Positions 52,225-63,132 of a stretch of 64,000 nt of DNA are shown here, one piece after another; the stretch's first letter is position 1, and each line of letters starts with the position of its first letter. Source of the DNA: Sideroxydans sp. GTDB taxonomy: Bacteria; Pseudomonadota; Gammaproteobacteria; Burkholderiales; Gallionellaceae. The notes under the pieces were generated by a model, which had not been told where the DNA came from, did not search any database, and worked only from the letters and a program-made list of their open reading frames with translations. The stretch is taken from NCBI GenBank assembly GCA_028710605.1, contig JAQTTU010000007.1:62001-126000 (forward strand), given 5' to 3'. The position numbers were made by a program, and so were the translations under genes.

Positions 52225-54490
52225 GACGTTTCCCTGCTTTACTCTTCTCTGTTTTCTTCGCCTTCTTGGGCGGTGTCGCGCCCCATGCGCCGACATCAAT
52301 ATCGTCGTTACCGGATGCGGCGATTTCGCCTTCCAGCACGAAGTCGATCTTGGTGCTTTCCATATCCACCCGTACCACTTTCACTTTGACGCGATCACCC
52401 AAGCGATAACGTTTGCCGGTGCGCTCGCCCAGCATCTGGTGCTTGGTGGCATCGAAGTGGTAATAGTCCGCGCCCAGTTCGGACACGTGCACCAGACCTT
52501 CGACATACAAATCGTCCAGCGACACGAACAGGCCGAAGCCGGTGACCGAGGAAATCGTGCCGTCGAACACGCTGCCCAGATGGTCGCGCATATAGAAACA
52601 CTTGAGCCACGCTTCCACGTCTCGCGTGGCATCGTCGGCACGGCGTTCGGTCATCGAACAATGCACGCCGAGGTCGGCCCATTTGAGTTGCGGCTTGTAT
52701 TGTTTGCCTTGCAGCACGGCTTTGATGGCGCGGTGCACCAGCAAATCGGGATAGCGGCGTATCGGCGAAGTGAAGTGCGCGTAAGCCTCGTATCCGAGGC
52801 CGAAGTGCCCGAGATTTTCCGGCGCATACACGGCTTGACGCAGGGAGCGCAGCATCACGGTTTGCAGCAATCCGGCATCGGGACGGCCTTTGATCTGCTT
52901 GAGCAGCTTGGAATAATCCGCCGCTTGCGGATCGTCGCCGCCGCCCAGTTGCAGACCGAACTCCTTGAAGAACTCGCGCACCGCTTCCAGCTTTTCCGGT
53001 GTCGGGCCTTCATGCACGCGGTACAACACCGGATGCCCATGTTCTTTCAGGAAAGCCGCCGCGCACACGTTGGCCGCCAGCATGCATTCCTCGATCAGCT
53101 TGTGCGCATCGTTGCGCACCACCGGTACGATCTTCTCGATCTTGCCCTGGTCATTGAAAATCATCTGCGTTTCGACCGTTTCAAAGTCGATCGCGCCGCG
53201 TTTCTCGCGCGCTTGCAGCAAGGTGTGGAACAGTTTGTACAGGTTGTTGATGTGCGGCAGCACGGCAGCGTACTGTTGCGCGTTTTCGCCCTGAGGATTG
53301 GCCAGCATGTCGGCCACTTGCGTGTAAGTCAGACGCGCATGCGAGAACATCACCGACGGATAGAAACGATGTTTTTCAATATCACCCGCAGCGCTGATCT
53401 GCATGTCGCACACCATGCACAGGCGCTCGACATTGGGGTTGAGCGAGCACAGGCCGTTGGACAATTCTTCCGGCAACATCGGGATCACGCGGCGCGGAAA
53501 ATACACCGAGTTGCCGCGATTGATTGCCTCTTTATCCAGCGCGTCGCCGGATTTCACATAGGCGCTCACGTCGGCAATCGCCACCACCAGACGGAAGCCG
53601 CTGCCGTTCGGCTCGCAATACACCGCATCGTCAAAGTCGCGCGCCGTCTCGCCGTCAATCGTCACCAGCGGCAACTTCGCCACGCTTTCGCGTCCGGCGT
53701 AATCGGCGGGTTTTACTTCGGGAGAAAATGCCTCGGCCTGTTGCTTGGCTTCATGCGGAAATTCGTTCGGCAAATCGTGCTTGCGCAAAGCGATCTCGAT
53801 CTCCATGCCGGGGTCGGCATAGTTGCCCAGCACCTCGACGATGCGACCGATAGGCTGCGCGTGCTTTGAGGGCTGCTGCATAATCTCCAGCATCACTACC
53901 TGCCCCGCTTTCGCGTTGCCACTTTGCCCCGCTGCAACCAGAATGTCCTGGCTGATACGGCGGTTTTCGGCGACCACGAACTGAATGCCGTGCTCTTCGT
54001 ACAAACGACCGACCACGCGCGTGTTGGCGTATTCCAGCACTTCAACAATACTGGCCTCGCGCCGACCGCGTTTATCCTCGCCGCCGACACGTGCCATCAC
54101 GGTATCGCCGTGCAGCGCTTTGTGCATTTCCTTGGCGCTTAGCACCAAGTCGGCACTGCCATCGTCCGGGATCAGAAAGCCGAAGCCGTCGGGATGCCCC
54201 TGCACCTTACCCTTGACCAGATCGAGCTTATCGACCACGCAGATCGCGCGCTTGCGGTTGCGCATAATCTGGCCGTCGCGCTCCATCGCGCGCAGGCGGC
54301 GGGTGAACAATTCTTCCTCGTCCAATTCGATCTGCAACAGGCTGCACAACTCGTCCTGCTCTACCGGAACCCCCTTCTCCGCCAGCATTTGCAAAATGAA
54401 TTCGCGGCTGGGAAGCGGGTGTTCATACTGTTCGCGCTCGCGTTCTATGAACGGATCGAGTTCGCGGATACTTTTTTTCTTTTTCGTCAT
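52217..54490 (-). CDS. rnr: Ribonuclease R
   Basis: A 757-residue 3'-5' exoribonuclease of the RNB family. From N-terminus: a winged-helix part, cold-shock domains, the RNB core ([20 protein letters not shown] with the metal-binding aspartates, near residue 285) and a C-terminal S1 domain ([26 protein letters not shown]), ending in a Lys-rich tail. The start at 54490 ([18 protein letters not shown]) fits. rlmB follows with overlap. Confidence 0.96.
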   Translation of the reverse strand: MTKKKKSIRELDPFIEREREQYEHPLPSREFILQMLAEKGVPVEQDELCSLLQIELDEEELFTRRLRAMERDGQIMRNRKRAICVVDKLDLVKGKVQGHPDGFGFLIPDDGSADLVLSAKEMHKALHGDTVMARVGGEDKRGRREASIVEVLEYANTRVVGRLYEEHGIQFVVAENRRISQDILVAAGQSGNAKAGQVVMLEIMQQPSKHAQPIGRIVEVLGNYADPGMEIEIALRKHDLPNEFPHEAKQQAEAFSPEVKPADYAGRESVAKLPLVTIDGETARDFDDAVYCEPNGSGFRLVVAIADVSAYVKSGDALDKEAINRGNSVYFPRRVIPMLPEELSNGLCSLNPNVERLCMVCDMQISAAGDIEKHRFYPSVMFSHARLTYTQVADMLANPQGENAQQYAAVLPHINNLYKLFHTLLQAREKRGAIDFETVETQMIFNDQGKIEKIVPVVRNDAHKLIEECMLAANVCAAAFLKEHGHPVLYRVHEGPTPEKLEAVREFFKEFGLQLGGGDDPQAADYSKLLKQIKGRPDAGLLQTVMLRSLRQAVYAPENLGHFGLGYEAYAHFTSPIRRYPDLLVHRAIKAVLQGKQYKPQLKWADLGVHCSMTERRADDATRDVEAWLKCFYMRDHLGSVFDGTISSVTGFGLFVSLDDLYVEGLVHVSELGADYYHFDATKHQMLGERTGKRYRLGDRVKVKVVRVDMESTKIDFVLEGEIAASGNDDIDVGAWGATPPKKAKKTEKSKAGKRHG

Positions 54491-54538
54491 TGACACAAAT
54501 TCCTTAAGCAATTAAAGTGCGCACCCTTACGAAGCAAT

Positions 54539-54623
54539 GCCCAGATGGCGGAATTGGTAGACGCGCACGGTTCAGGTCCGTGTGCCGCAAGGTGTGGAGG
54601 TTCGAGTCCTCTTCTGGGCACCA
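54539..54623 (+). tRNA. tRNA-Leu (anticodon CAG)
   Basis: 85 bases including the encoded CCA. Acceptor stem GCCCAGA/TCTGGGC, the D-arm TGGCGGAATTGGTAGACGC, anticodon stem CACGG-TTCAGGT-CCGTG with CAG, a long variable arm and the T-arm GGTTCGAGTCC. A type-II tRNA as expected for leucine. Confidence 0.97.
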
Positions 54624-54631
54624 AGTTTATG

Positions 54632-54658
54632 ATGGCTCGCGCAAGCGAGCCATTTTTA
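54632..54658 (+). terminator. Terminator after tRNA-Leu
   Basis: ATGGCTCGC, GCAA loop, GCGAGCCAT followed by TTTTATT, nine bases after the CCA end. Confidence 0.92.
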
Positions 54659-54737
54659 TTTCCGCATTTTTCTATCAAACAAAAACACGCACCGCCCCGG
54701 CGATGCGTGATCGATTTTTCCGACAATATCACCTGAC

Positions 54738-56066
<1,329 letters not shown>

Positions 56067-56073
56067 TCAAGGT

Positions 56074-57237
56074 TCAAATTTTCATTTCGACAACAACCCA
56101 CTTGCCGTCGCGCAATACCAGCTCGCGGTCGCAATTCAATTCGTGGTGGTACTCGGCTTTGCCCAGCAAATCGACCACAACAATTTCACCCTGTGCGCGC
56201 AATGCGGCAATAGCCGCATCCAGCGCCGCATCCTGACGATAGGGCGCGTGAACCGCCTTCTGCTGTGCCTGCTTGTTCAACAGGCCGTGCAATTGACGCA
56301 AATCCATACTGAAGCCGGTGGCCGGACGCGCGCGACCGAACGCCTTGCCCACGTCGTCATAGCGCCCGCCCAGTGCAATGGCATCGTGGCTGCCTGCATG
56401 ATAGACCGCGAACACCATGCCGCTGTGATAGTGGTAACCGCGCAGTTCGGCCAGATCGATGCCGATGTCGCGCGCCAAGGTTTTCAGATGCGTTGCGGCT
56501 TGTTCCAGTTCGTTGAGTGCTGCCGTCACTTCCGGGTAAGCAGGCAAGATCGCACGCGCACGCGCAATGACTTCGACACCGCCGTAGAGTTGCGGCAACG
56601 CCAGCAATGCGGATTGCACATCCTGCGGCAATTCTGCGACCAGCGTGCGCAAAGTCGGCACATCTTTGCGTTGCAGGGCGTTGAATAGTTCCGCTTCGAG
56701 ATCCGCCGAAATAGCAGCGCGTTTGACCAGACTGCGGAAAACGCCGACGTGTCCAAGATCGAGATGCACGCCCTGTATGCCCATCAGCGCCAGCGCTTGC
56801 AGCATCAGCCGCTGCACTTCGAGATCACTTTCGATGCCGCCGTGGCCGTACAACTCCGCGCCTATCTGTAGCGGCTCGCGCGTGCGCATCAGCCCGGCGG
56901 GCTGAGTATGCAACACACTGCCCGCGTAACACAGGCGTGTTACCCCCTGACGGTTGAGCAGATGCGCGTCGATGCGTGCCACCTGCGGCGTGATGTCGGC
57001 GCGCAAAGCCAGCGTGCGTCCACTCAATTGATCAACCAGCTTGAAGCTGCGCAAATCCATATCTTCGCTGTCGTTGATGAGCAGCGATTCGGCGTATTCC
57101 AGCAAGGGAGGAGAAACCAGTTGATAGCCGGACAGACGCAGCATTTCCAGCACATCACGGCGCAAACCTTCGATGCGCCATGCTTCGTCCGGCAGCATGT
57201 CCTGGATATTTTCCGGCAAAAGCCAATTCATTTTCAT
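56074..57237 (-). CDS. hisZ: ATP phosphoribosyltransferase regulatory subunit
   Basis: A 387-residue histidyl-tRNA-synthetase-like paralogue. The N-terminal NWLLPENIQDMLPDEAWRIEGLRR and class-II motif RADITPQVARIDAHLL are visible, without an anticodon-binding domain. It partners the short HisG in the first step of histidine synthesis. The ATG overlaps the DUF2065 stop (ATGA). Confidence 0.95.
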   Translation of the reverse strand: MKMNWLLPENIQDMLPDEAWRIEGLRRDVLEMLRLSGYQLVSPPLLEYAESLLINDSEDMDLRSFKLVDQLSGRTLALRADITPQVARIDAHLLNRQGVTRLCYAGSVLHTQPAGLMRTREPLQIGAELYGHGGIESDLEVQRLMLQALALMGIQGVHLDLGHVGVFRSLVKRAAISADLEAELFNALQRKDVPTLRTLVAELPQDVQSALLALPQLYGGVEVIARARAILPAYPEVTAALNELEQAATHLKTLARDIGIDLAELRGYHYHSGMVFAVYHAGSHDAIALGGRYDDVGKAFGRARPATGFSMDLRQLHGLLNKQAQQKAVHAPYRQDAALDAAIAALRAQGEIVVVDLLGKAEYHHELNCDRELVLRDGKWVVVEMKI

Positions 57238-57419
57238 TTAACCCAGTAAATCAACAACAGCCCGCTCAACATCAACGTCAGTCCGATGAAGCGCACTTGT
57301 CCGTCTTGAAATTGTGCAACCTTGCGCAATGTTTCTTTCCATGCGGCGGGGAACAGAAACGGCATGACTCCCTCCAGCACCAACATCAATCCCAACGCCG
57401 CCAGCCAGAAGTCGCCCAT
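57234..57419 (-). CDS. DUF2065-family small membrane protein
   Basis: A 61-residue protein with two hydrophobic segments (LAALGLMLVLEGVMPFLFP and RFIGLTLMLSGLLLIYWVK). It is the small conserved gene usually found between hflC and hisZ/purA in Betaproteobacteria, five bases after hflC. Function unknown; association with HflKC is inferred from context. Confidence 0.88.
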   Translation of the reverse strand: MGDFWLAALGLMLVLEGVMPFLFPAAWKETLRKVAQFQDGQVRFIGLTLMLSGLLLIYWVK

Positions 57420-57424
57420 GAATC

Positions 57425-58303
57425 TTATTTGCCGTCCTTGCCGGAGCCCTTCAAATACTTGAAGAACGGTGACCCGGCATCCAGCACCATGATGTCGCTC
57501 TTGCTTTTGAAGCCTTGCTTATAGACATCCAGGCTGCGGTAGAAAGCATAGAACTCGGCATTGCGGCCGAACGCGCCCGCGTAAAGAGCTGAGGCTTTGG
57601 CATCGCCTTCACCTTTGATTTTCTGCGCATCGCGGTAGGCCTGAGCCAGAATCACCTCGCGCTGCCTGTCGGCATCGGCACGGATTTTTTCGCTCTCGGC
57701 GTTGCCCGTCGCACGCAATTCGTTGGCCACGCGCTTGCGCTCCGCATCCATGCGGCGATACACGGAATCGCTGATCTCCAGCGGAAAGTCCACGCGTTTC
57801 AGACGCACATCCAGCACTTCCACGCCGATCTTGCGCGCATCAACGTCAGTCTTTTCCTGCACCACTTTCATCAATTCGTCGCGCTGACCGGATACCACTT
57901 CGTGAATAGTGCGCTTGCCGAACTCTTCGCGCAGCGTCGAATTCACCGTCTGCATCAACCGTGTTTGCGCGCGCACTTCATCGCCGCCCACACTGATGTA
58001 ATACTGCTTCACATCAAATATGCGCCATTTGATAAACGAATCCACCAGCACATTTTTCTTTTCGGCGGTAATGAAGCGCTCGGGATCGGCGGCATCCAGC
58101 GTCAATATGCGCGAATCGAAAAACCGCACATTCTGCACCAGCGGCATTTTCCATTTGATCCCGGGCGTGGTTTCCACACGCATCACTTCACCCAGCTGGA
58201 ACACGATAGCGGTCTGGCGTTGATCGACAATAAAAACACTCATGCTTGCCAGAATCAGCGCAATAACGGCAACCACCAGAAAATTGGTTGTATTCAGTTT
58301 CAT
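57425..58303 (-). CDS. hflC: HflC, FtsH-protease modulator
   Basis: A 292-residue SPFH/band-7 protein with an N-terminal membrane anchor (FLVVAVIALILASMSVFIV), DQRQTAIVFQLGEV and a long Ala/Glu/Arg-rich coiled-coil. With HflK it forms the periplasm-facing cage around FtsH. Its ATG overlaps the hflK stop (TAATG). Confidence 0.96.
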   Translation of the reverse strand: MKLNTTNFLVVAVIALILASMSVFIVDQRQTAIVFQLGEVMRVETTPGIKWKMPLVQNVRFFDSRILTLDAADPERFITAEKKNVLVDSFIKWRIFDVKQYYISVGGDEVRAQTRLMQTVNSTLREEFGKRTIHEVVSGQRDELMKVVQEKTDVDARKIGVEVLDVRLKRVDFPLEISDSVYRRMDAERKRVANELRATGNAESEKIRADADRQREVILAQAYRDAQKIKGEGDAKASALYAGAFGRNAEFYAFYRSLDVYKQGFKSKSDIMVLDAGSPFFKYLKGSGKDGK

Positions 58304-59493
58304 TAGCGAGCCTCTCTTTCGCGACCGAGCACTCGCACTGCGGGCGCATCCCCGGACGCTGGCGATGTCAGTTGTTCAGTGGGCTTTGACGACGGCAATT
58401 CAGCTCCCTGACTGGTGCTCTGGATCAGTTTGTCCAGAGGCAGATACAGCAAGTTGCCGCCGCCGCTTTTCTGATCCACGATCACCTTGCTGGTGCTGGT
58501 GAGAATCTGCTGTTTCATGTCCTGATACATGCGCTCGCGCGTCACCTGTGGCGCTTTTTCGTATTCGACCAGAATCTGCTTGAAGCGGCTGGCATCACCC
58601 TCGGCGTTGGCGATCACGCTTTGCTTGTAGCCATCCGCCTCCTGCATCAAACGCGCTGCCGCCCCCTTGGCTCGCGGCACGACATCGTTGGCATAAGCCT
58701 GGCCTTCGTTCTTCTGCCGCTCCCTGTCCTGCCCGGCTTTCACCGCATCGTCGAACGCGGCTTGCACCTGCTCGGGCGGCTGCGCGTTCTGCATGGTAAC
58801 TTTGCTGATAATGATGCCGGCTTTATAACGATCCAGAATATCCTGAATGAGCTTGGTGGTTGAAGCCGCCACTTGTTCGCGCCCTTCGTACAGCACAAAG
58901 TCCATCTTGCTCTTGCCCACCACTTCGCGGATAGCTGTCTCCGCAGCCTGCCGCACGATCTCCCTTTCATCGCCCGCGCGATTGTCGCTCATGCGATTAT
59001 TGAACAGATATTCGGCGGGATCTTTGAGGAAATACTGCACGGCAAACTGAATATCGATGATGTTTTCGTCATCGGTCAGCATCAGCGATTCTCTCAACTG
59101 TTTATTTTTTACATTATCGCGATAACCAACCTCGACCGTGCGTACCTGGCTCAGGTTAACCACTTCCACAGCCTCAACGGGATAGGGGAAGTGCCAGCGC
59201 GGACCAGCCTCGGTGATTTCCACCTGCTTGCCGAAGCGCAATACCACGCCGCGCTGGCTGGCATCGACGATATAGAAGCCGCTGGCGAGCCAGATCAGCA
59301 CCACAATCAGCACGATCAACCCCGCCCCGCCTGCAAAGCCGCCGGAAGAATTGCCGCTTCCGCCCTTGGGCGCACCGCCGCCGGATCCGCCAAATAGCGA
59401 TGCTATTTTCTTATTCAGATTGCGCACCACCTCCTCCAGATCGGGAGGGCCGCCGTTGTTTTTGTTGCCCCATTGCGGGTCGTTCAATCCCAT
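58303..59493 (-). CDS. hflK: HflK, FtsH-protease modulator
   Basis: A 396-residue SPFH protein. The Gly/Asn-rich cytoplasmic N-terminus (MGLNDPQWGNKNNGGPPDLE) precedes the transmembrane segment (about 56-74) and the band-7 domain (FYIVDASQRGVVLRFGK). C-terminal tail is Ser/Pro-rich. Co-translated with hflC; hflX lies 24 bases upstream. Confidence 0.96.
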   Translation of the reverse strand: MGLNDPQWGNKNNGGPPDLEEVVRNLNKKIASLFGGSGGGAPKGGSGNSSGGFAGGAGLIVLIVVLIWLASGFYIVDASQRGVVLRFGKQVEITEAGPRWHFPYPVEAVEVVNLSQVRTVEVGYRDNVKNKQLRESLMLTDDENIIDIQFAVQYFLKDPAEYLFNNRMSDNRAGDEREIVRQAAETAIREVVGKSKMDFVLYEGREQVAASTTKLIQDILDRYKAGIIISKVTMQNAQPPEQVQAAFDDAVKAGQDRERQKNEGQAYANDVVPRAKGAAARLMQEADGYKQSVIANAEGDASRFKQILVEYEKAPQVTRERMYQDMKQQILTSTSKVIVDQKSGGGNLLYLPLDKLIQSTSQGAELPSSKPTEQLTSPASGDAPAVRVLGREREAR

Positions 59494-59517
59494 AGCCTGC
59501 TTACCTTTTAGTTCAAC

Positions 59518-60660
59518 TCAGTTGTCATTCAGGGGATGCCATTCTTCCACTTGCGCATCGGATACCGGCGTATCGCGCACCTCGGCCAGCGCCGCCCGCA
59601 ACTCATCCAGACCTGCGCCCGTTCTTGCACTCAAATGAATGCTGGCAATTTTACCATACTCGTCACGCTTCACTCCCGCTTCCAAGCCCTGCAAGTCGAT
59701 CTTGTTAAAGACCACGATTTGCGGGATATGCTGTGCGCCGATCTCGGTCAGCACTTTGTTGACCTCGGCCACTTGATCGTGCCGCTCCGGGCTGTTCACA
59801 TCCACCACATGCAGCAACAGATCGGCCTGCGCCGTTTCTTCCAGCGTACTACGAAACGCCGCCACCAAACCGTGCGGCAAATGGCGGATGAAGCCCACGG
59901 TATCAGACAAAATCACTTGTCGCGGACTGTCGCCTTCCAGAAAAATCTTGCGTGCCGTGGTATCCAGCGTGGCGAAAAGCTGGTTGGCGACATACACGCT
60001 GGCGTTGGTCAGCCGGTTGAACAGCGTGGATTTCCCCGCGTTGGTGTAACCGACGATGGACACCGACATCACGTCGGAGCGGTTGCGCGCCTTGCGTTGC
60101 AACTCGCGGTGGCGCTTGAGCTGTTTCAGCCGCTCGTTGAGCAGATGCACGCGCCTGTCCAGCTTGCGTCTGTCCAATTCCAATTGCGTTTCGCCGGGGC
60201 CGCGCGCGCCCACGGCAAACTTCTGCTGCCCCATATCCATGTTCATGCCGACAAGACGCGTCGAAAGATATTTGAGCTGCGCCAGCTCCACTTGCACTTT
60301 ACCTTCGTGGCTCTGCGCACGCAGCGCGAAAATATCCAGAATCAGCATGGTGCGGTCTATCACCCGCGTCTGTATTTTGGCGGTGAGGTTGCGCATTTGC
60401 GCGGGAGACAGGTCGTGATTGAAAATGACCAGCGGCGCTTCCAGTTGCTCGACCAGCGCCGCGATCTCATCCACTTTGCCACTACCGGCGAAAGTGGATG
60501 CATCGGGACGTTGCCGCTTGCCTTCCACCAGCGCAAGCGTCTGCACACCGGCACTTTCCGCCAGCAACCTTAACTCTTCCAAACTTTCTGCGTAATCCGG
60601 TGCGCCGAAATCGAGACTGACCAAAACCGCCGTATTGGCGGCAGCCGTTAATTCATGCAT
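59518..60660 (-). CDS. hflX: Ribosome-dissociating GTPase HflX
   Basis: A 380-residue GTPase. N-terminal HflX domain (KRQRPDASTFAGSGKVDEIAAL) then the G domain with [16 protein letters not shown] (Walker A), DTVGFIRHLPHGLV and NKIDLQ. It splits stalled or hibernating ribosomes. Its ATG overlaps the hfq stop (TAATG). Confidence 0.96.
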   Translation of the reverse strand: MHELTAAANTAVLVSLDFGAPDYAESLEELRLLAESAGVQTLALVEGKRQRPDASTFAGSGKVDEIAALVEQLEAPLVIFNHDLSPAQMRNLTAKIQTRVIDRTMLILDIFALRAQSHEGKVQVELAQLKYLSTRLVGMNMDMGQQKFAVGARGPGETQLELDRRKLDRRVHLLNERLKQLKRHRELQRKARNRSDVMSVSIVGYTNAGKSTLFNRLTNASVYVANQLFATLDTTARKIFLEGDSPRQVILSDTVGFIRHLPHGLVAAFRSTLEETAQADLLLHVVDVNSPERHDQVAEVNKVLTEIGAQHIPQIVVFNKIDLQGLEAGVKRDEYGKIASIHLSARTGAGLDELRAALAEVRDTPVSDAQVEEWHPLNDN

Positions 60661-60890
60661 TACTCGGTTTCGAACGGAATGGTGACAGCGCGTGCGGGAA
60701 CGATGGTGGAGATGGCGTGTTTGTAAACCATCTGGGTGACGGTGTTCTTCAACAGCACCACGTATTGATCGAACGATTCGACCTGGCCTTGCAGTTTGAT
60801 GCCGTTAACCAGATAAATGGCGACTTGCACATGTTCCTTGCGCAATGCGTTCAGGAACGGGTCTTGTAGTTGTTGCCCTTTAGTACTCAT
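60660..60890 (-). CDS. hfq: RNA chaperone Hfq
   Basis: 76 residues from the ATG at 60890 ([20 protein letters not shown]). Sm1 and Sm2 motifs are intact ([37 protein letters not shown]). The C-terminus is short, as in many Betaproteobacteria. Confidence 0.97.
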   Translation of the reverse strand: MSTKGQQLQDPFLNALRKEHVQVAIYLVNGIKLQGQVESFDQYVVLLKNTVTQMVYKHAISTIVPARAVTIPFETE

Positions 60891-60974
60891 GATGTCTGCT
60901 TTTGTTGTTATTGGGGGAGTGCACTGTACTGGAAAATCGGGGGTTACGGAAGAGCGCAACGGACTGAAATGCGT

Positions 60975-61676
60975 TTAAAAATTTCGCGAAAAACAGTGCG
61001 CGAGCCCCAACTCCTGCGGCAAAGAATTGGAACGCCCCATCAGAAAACGACCGATCCCATCGAATATGGCGGGCTGCAACAGTTCGGGCTTCAATCTGGT
61101 TTTCACCTCGCCAAAACCGTCAAGGTTGTTGCATTCGAGATTGACGCTGCCGTCCGCGTAATTTCCATGAAAAAGCATGCGCACCATAATCACCGGTTCC
61201 AGATTGACCTGGAAGTTGGCTCTCTGCGAACGATTGCGCCACAGATCGTGCATATCTGCCATAGGCTTGAGCCCGAAAGCTTCAATGTCTTTCCTGGCAT
61301 CTTCATACTGTTCCCAACGACGGGTCAACATAACCGGCTCGGGCGCATCCAGCCGCACTTGAAAGAACACATGATCCAGCAGCGCGTTGTCCGCCAGACT
61401 CTGCTTGCGAAAATCAGCAACCCCCTTCTTCCACTTCAAACGCGAGAACTGGGTCTTTCCGTCAAACGCATAAATTCGTGGAACTTCGGGTTCAAGCGCG
61501 TTCAAATGCTTGGCAAACAGATTGAAAAACTGAAAGGCGCGATCCAGAGCAGCGTTCACGCTTTGGTTCTTCGCCTGCTGATCCATCTGTTGCGCACGCT
61601 GCGCTTCCAGCTTCTGCGTCGCCTCTCCCGCCAGTTCCGTCAGAAAACTGCTCATTTCGGTATTGGATTGATTCAT
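60975..61676 (-). CDS. Conserved hypothetical protein, 233 aa, between der and hfq
   Basis: I do not recognise the family. The N-terminal 50 residues are Gln/Glu-rich and probably coiled-coil (EATQKLEAQRAQQMDQQAKNQ). The rest has mixed strands (FQVNLEPVIMVRMLFHGNYADGSVNLECNNLDGFG), ending in a hydrophobic LLQPAIFDGIGRFLMGRSN segment. No signal peptide or membrane span. It lies in the same direction as der (53 bases upstream) and 85 bases before hfq, in a gene order where most relatives have none or a different gene. Confidence 0.6.
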   Translation of the reverse strand: MNQSNTEMSSFLTELAGEATQKLEAQRAQQMDQQAKNQSVNAALDRAFQFFNLFAKHLNALEPEVPRIYAFDGKTQFSRLKWKKGVADFRKQSLADNALLDHVFFQVRLDAPEPVMLTRRWEQYEDARKDIEAFGLKPMADMHDLWRNRSQRANFQVNLEPVIMVRMLFHGNYADGSVNLECNNLDGFGEVKTRLKPELLQPAIFDGIGRFLMGRSNSLPQELGLAHCFSRNF

Positions 61677-61728
61677 GCTCGACTATCCTGTCAATGTCCC
61701 ATCGGCAAAATGATGCCACAAGTAATAA

Positions 61729-63126
61729 TCAACCGTACAGCCTGCGCCCCCGAATACGGGCGCGATGTGCGGCGCGTTGCTCGCTCTCGGTGAGCACGTG
61801 TTTCTTCTCGGCAAACGGGTTCTTGCCCGACTTGAATTCGATGCGCAGCGGTGTACCTTGCAATTTGAAGGCATCGCAGAAGGTTGATTCCAAAAAGCGG
61901 CGATAGCTGTCCGGCACTTTGTCCAGCGCACTGCCGTGAATAATGATGAGCGGCGGATTGCTGCCGCCCTGATGGGCATAGCGCATCTTGGGACGGAAGG
62001 AGCCGACGCGCGGCGGCTGCTGTTTCTGCACCGCCTCTTCCAGCACGCGCGTGAGCTGCGGCGTGGGCATCTTGGTCATCGCCGCCGTGTAAGCCTGATT
62101 CACCGATTTCAGCAACGCATCCACGCCGGTACCGTTCAACGCGGAAATGAAGTGGTGCTTGGCAAAACTCAGAAAATGCAGCTTGCGCTCGATGTCGCGC
62201 TTGGCGGTATCGCGTTTGTATTCGTCAAGACCGTCCCACTTGTTCACCGCCAGCACCAGCGCCCGTCCGGCTTGCAGCACGAAATCGGCGAGGTGCGCAT
62301 CCTGCTCGGTAATCTGGTCGCGCGCGTCCACCACCAGCACCACCACATTGGCATCCTCGATGGCTTGCAGGGTCTTCACCACCGAGAATTTCTCGATAGC
62401 CTCATCCACCTTGCCGCGACGGCGCACGCCTGCGGTGTCGATGATGGTGTACTGCTTGCCGTCGCGCTCGAAGTCGATGTAAATGGAATCGCGCGTGGTG
62501 CCCGGCTGGTCAAACGCGATGACGCGCTCTTCGCCGAGAATCGCATTCACCAGTGTGGATTTGCCCACGTTGGGACGACCCACGATGGCCAATTTCGGTT
62601 GATCGGATTTCACTTCGACTTCGGGCTCGGCGGCAGGCAATTCATCCAGCGCGACCTCGATCATTTCGGCCACGTTGTCGCCATGCGCCGACGAAATCGG
62701 AATGGGTGCCCCCAACCCCAACTCGTGAAACTCGGCAGTGACGCGCGCGCTCTGCATGCCTTCCGCCTTGTTCACCAGCAGCATCACCGGTCGTCCGGTC
62801 TTGCGCAATTGGGTGGCGATAATGCGGTCGTGCGGCGTGAGTCCGTCGCGGCCATCGACGATGAACAGCACCAGATCGGCCTCGTCCACCGCCTGCCGCG
62901 TCTGCTTGGCCATCTCGTGCAGAATGCCTTCCTTGGCCACCGGCTCCAAACCGCCGGTATCCACTACCAGATAAGGACGTTCGCCGACGCGCCCGCGCCC
63001 GTAGTGGCGGTCGCGCGTCAGCCCCGGCAAGTCGGCGACCAGTGCATCGCGGCTGCGCGTGAGACGGTTGAACAGCGTGGATTTACCCACATTGGGACGG
63101 CCAACAAGTACGAGTGTAGGTAGCAT
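61729..63126 (-). CDS. der: Ribosome biogenesis GTPase Der (EngA)
   Basis: A 465-residue protein with two tandem G domains: [18 protein letters not shown] near the N-terminus and [20 protein letters not shown] near residue 190, plus the C-terminal KH-like domain ([22 protein letters not shown]). It acts in 50S assembly. bamB ends 6 bases upstream. Confidence 0.97.
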   Translation of the reverse strand: MLPTLVLVGRPNVGKSTLFNRLTRSRDALVADLPGLTRDRHYGRGRVGERPYLVVDTGGLEPVAKEGILHEMAKQTRQAVDEADLVLFIVDGRDGLTPHDRIIATQLRKTGRPVMLLVNKAEGMQSARVTAEFHELGLGAPIPISSAHGDNVAEMIEVALDELPAAEPEVEVKSDQPKLAIVGRPNVGKSTLVNAILGEERVIAFDQPGTTRDSIYIDFERDGKQYTIIDTAGVRRRGKVDEAIEKFSVVKTLQAIEDANVVVLVVDARDQITEQDAHLADFVLQAGRALVLAVNKWDGLDEYKRDTAKRDIERKLHFLSFAKHHFISALNGTGVDALLKSVNQAYTAAMTKMPTPQLTRVLEEAVQKQQPPRVGSFRPKMRYAHQGGSNPPLIIIHGSALDKVPDSYRRFLESTFCDAFKLQGTPLRIEFKSGKNPFAEKKHVLTESEQRAAHRARIRGRRLYG

Positions 63127-63132
63127 TATGTT

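Noticed and set aside
52205-53869. 554-residue open frame opposite rnr
   Set aside because: Antisense shadow of RNase R.
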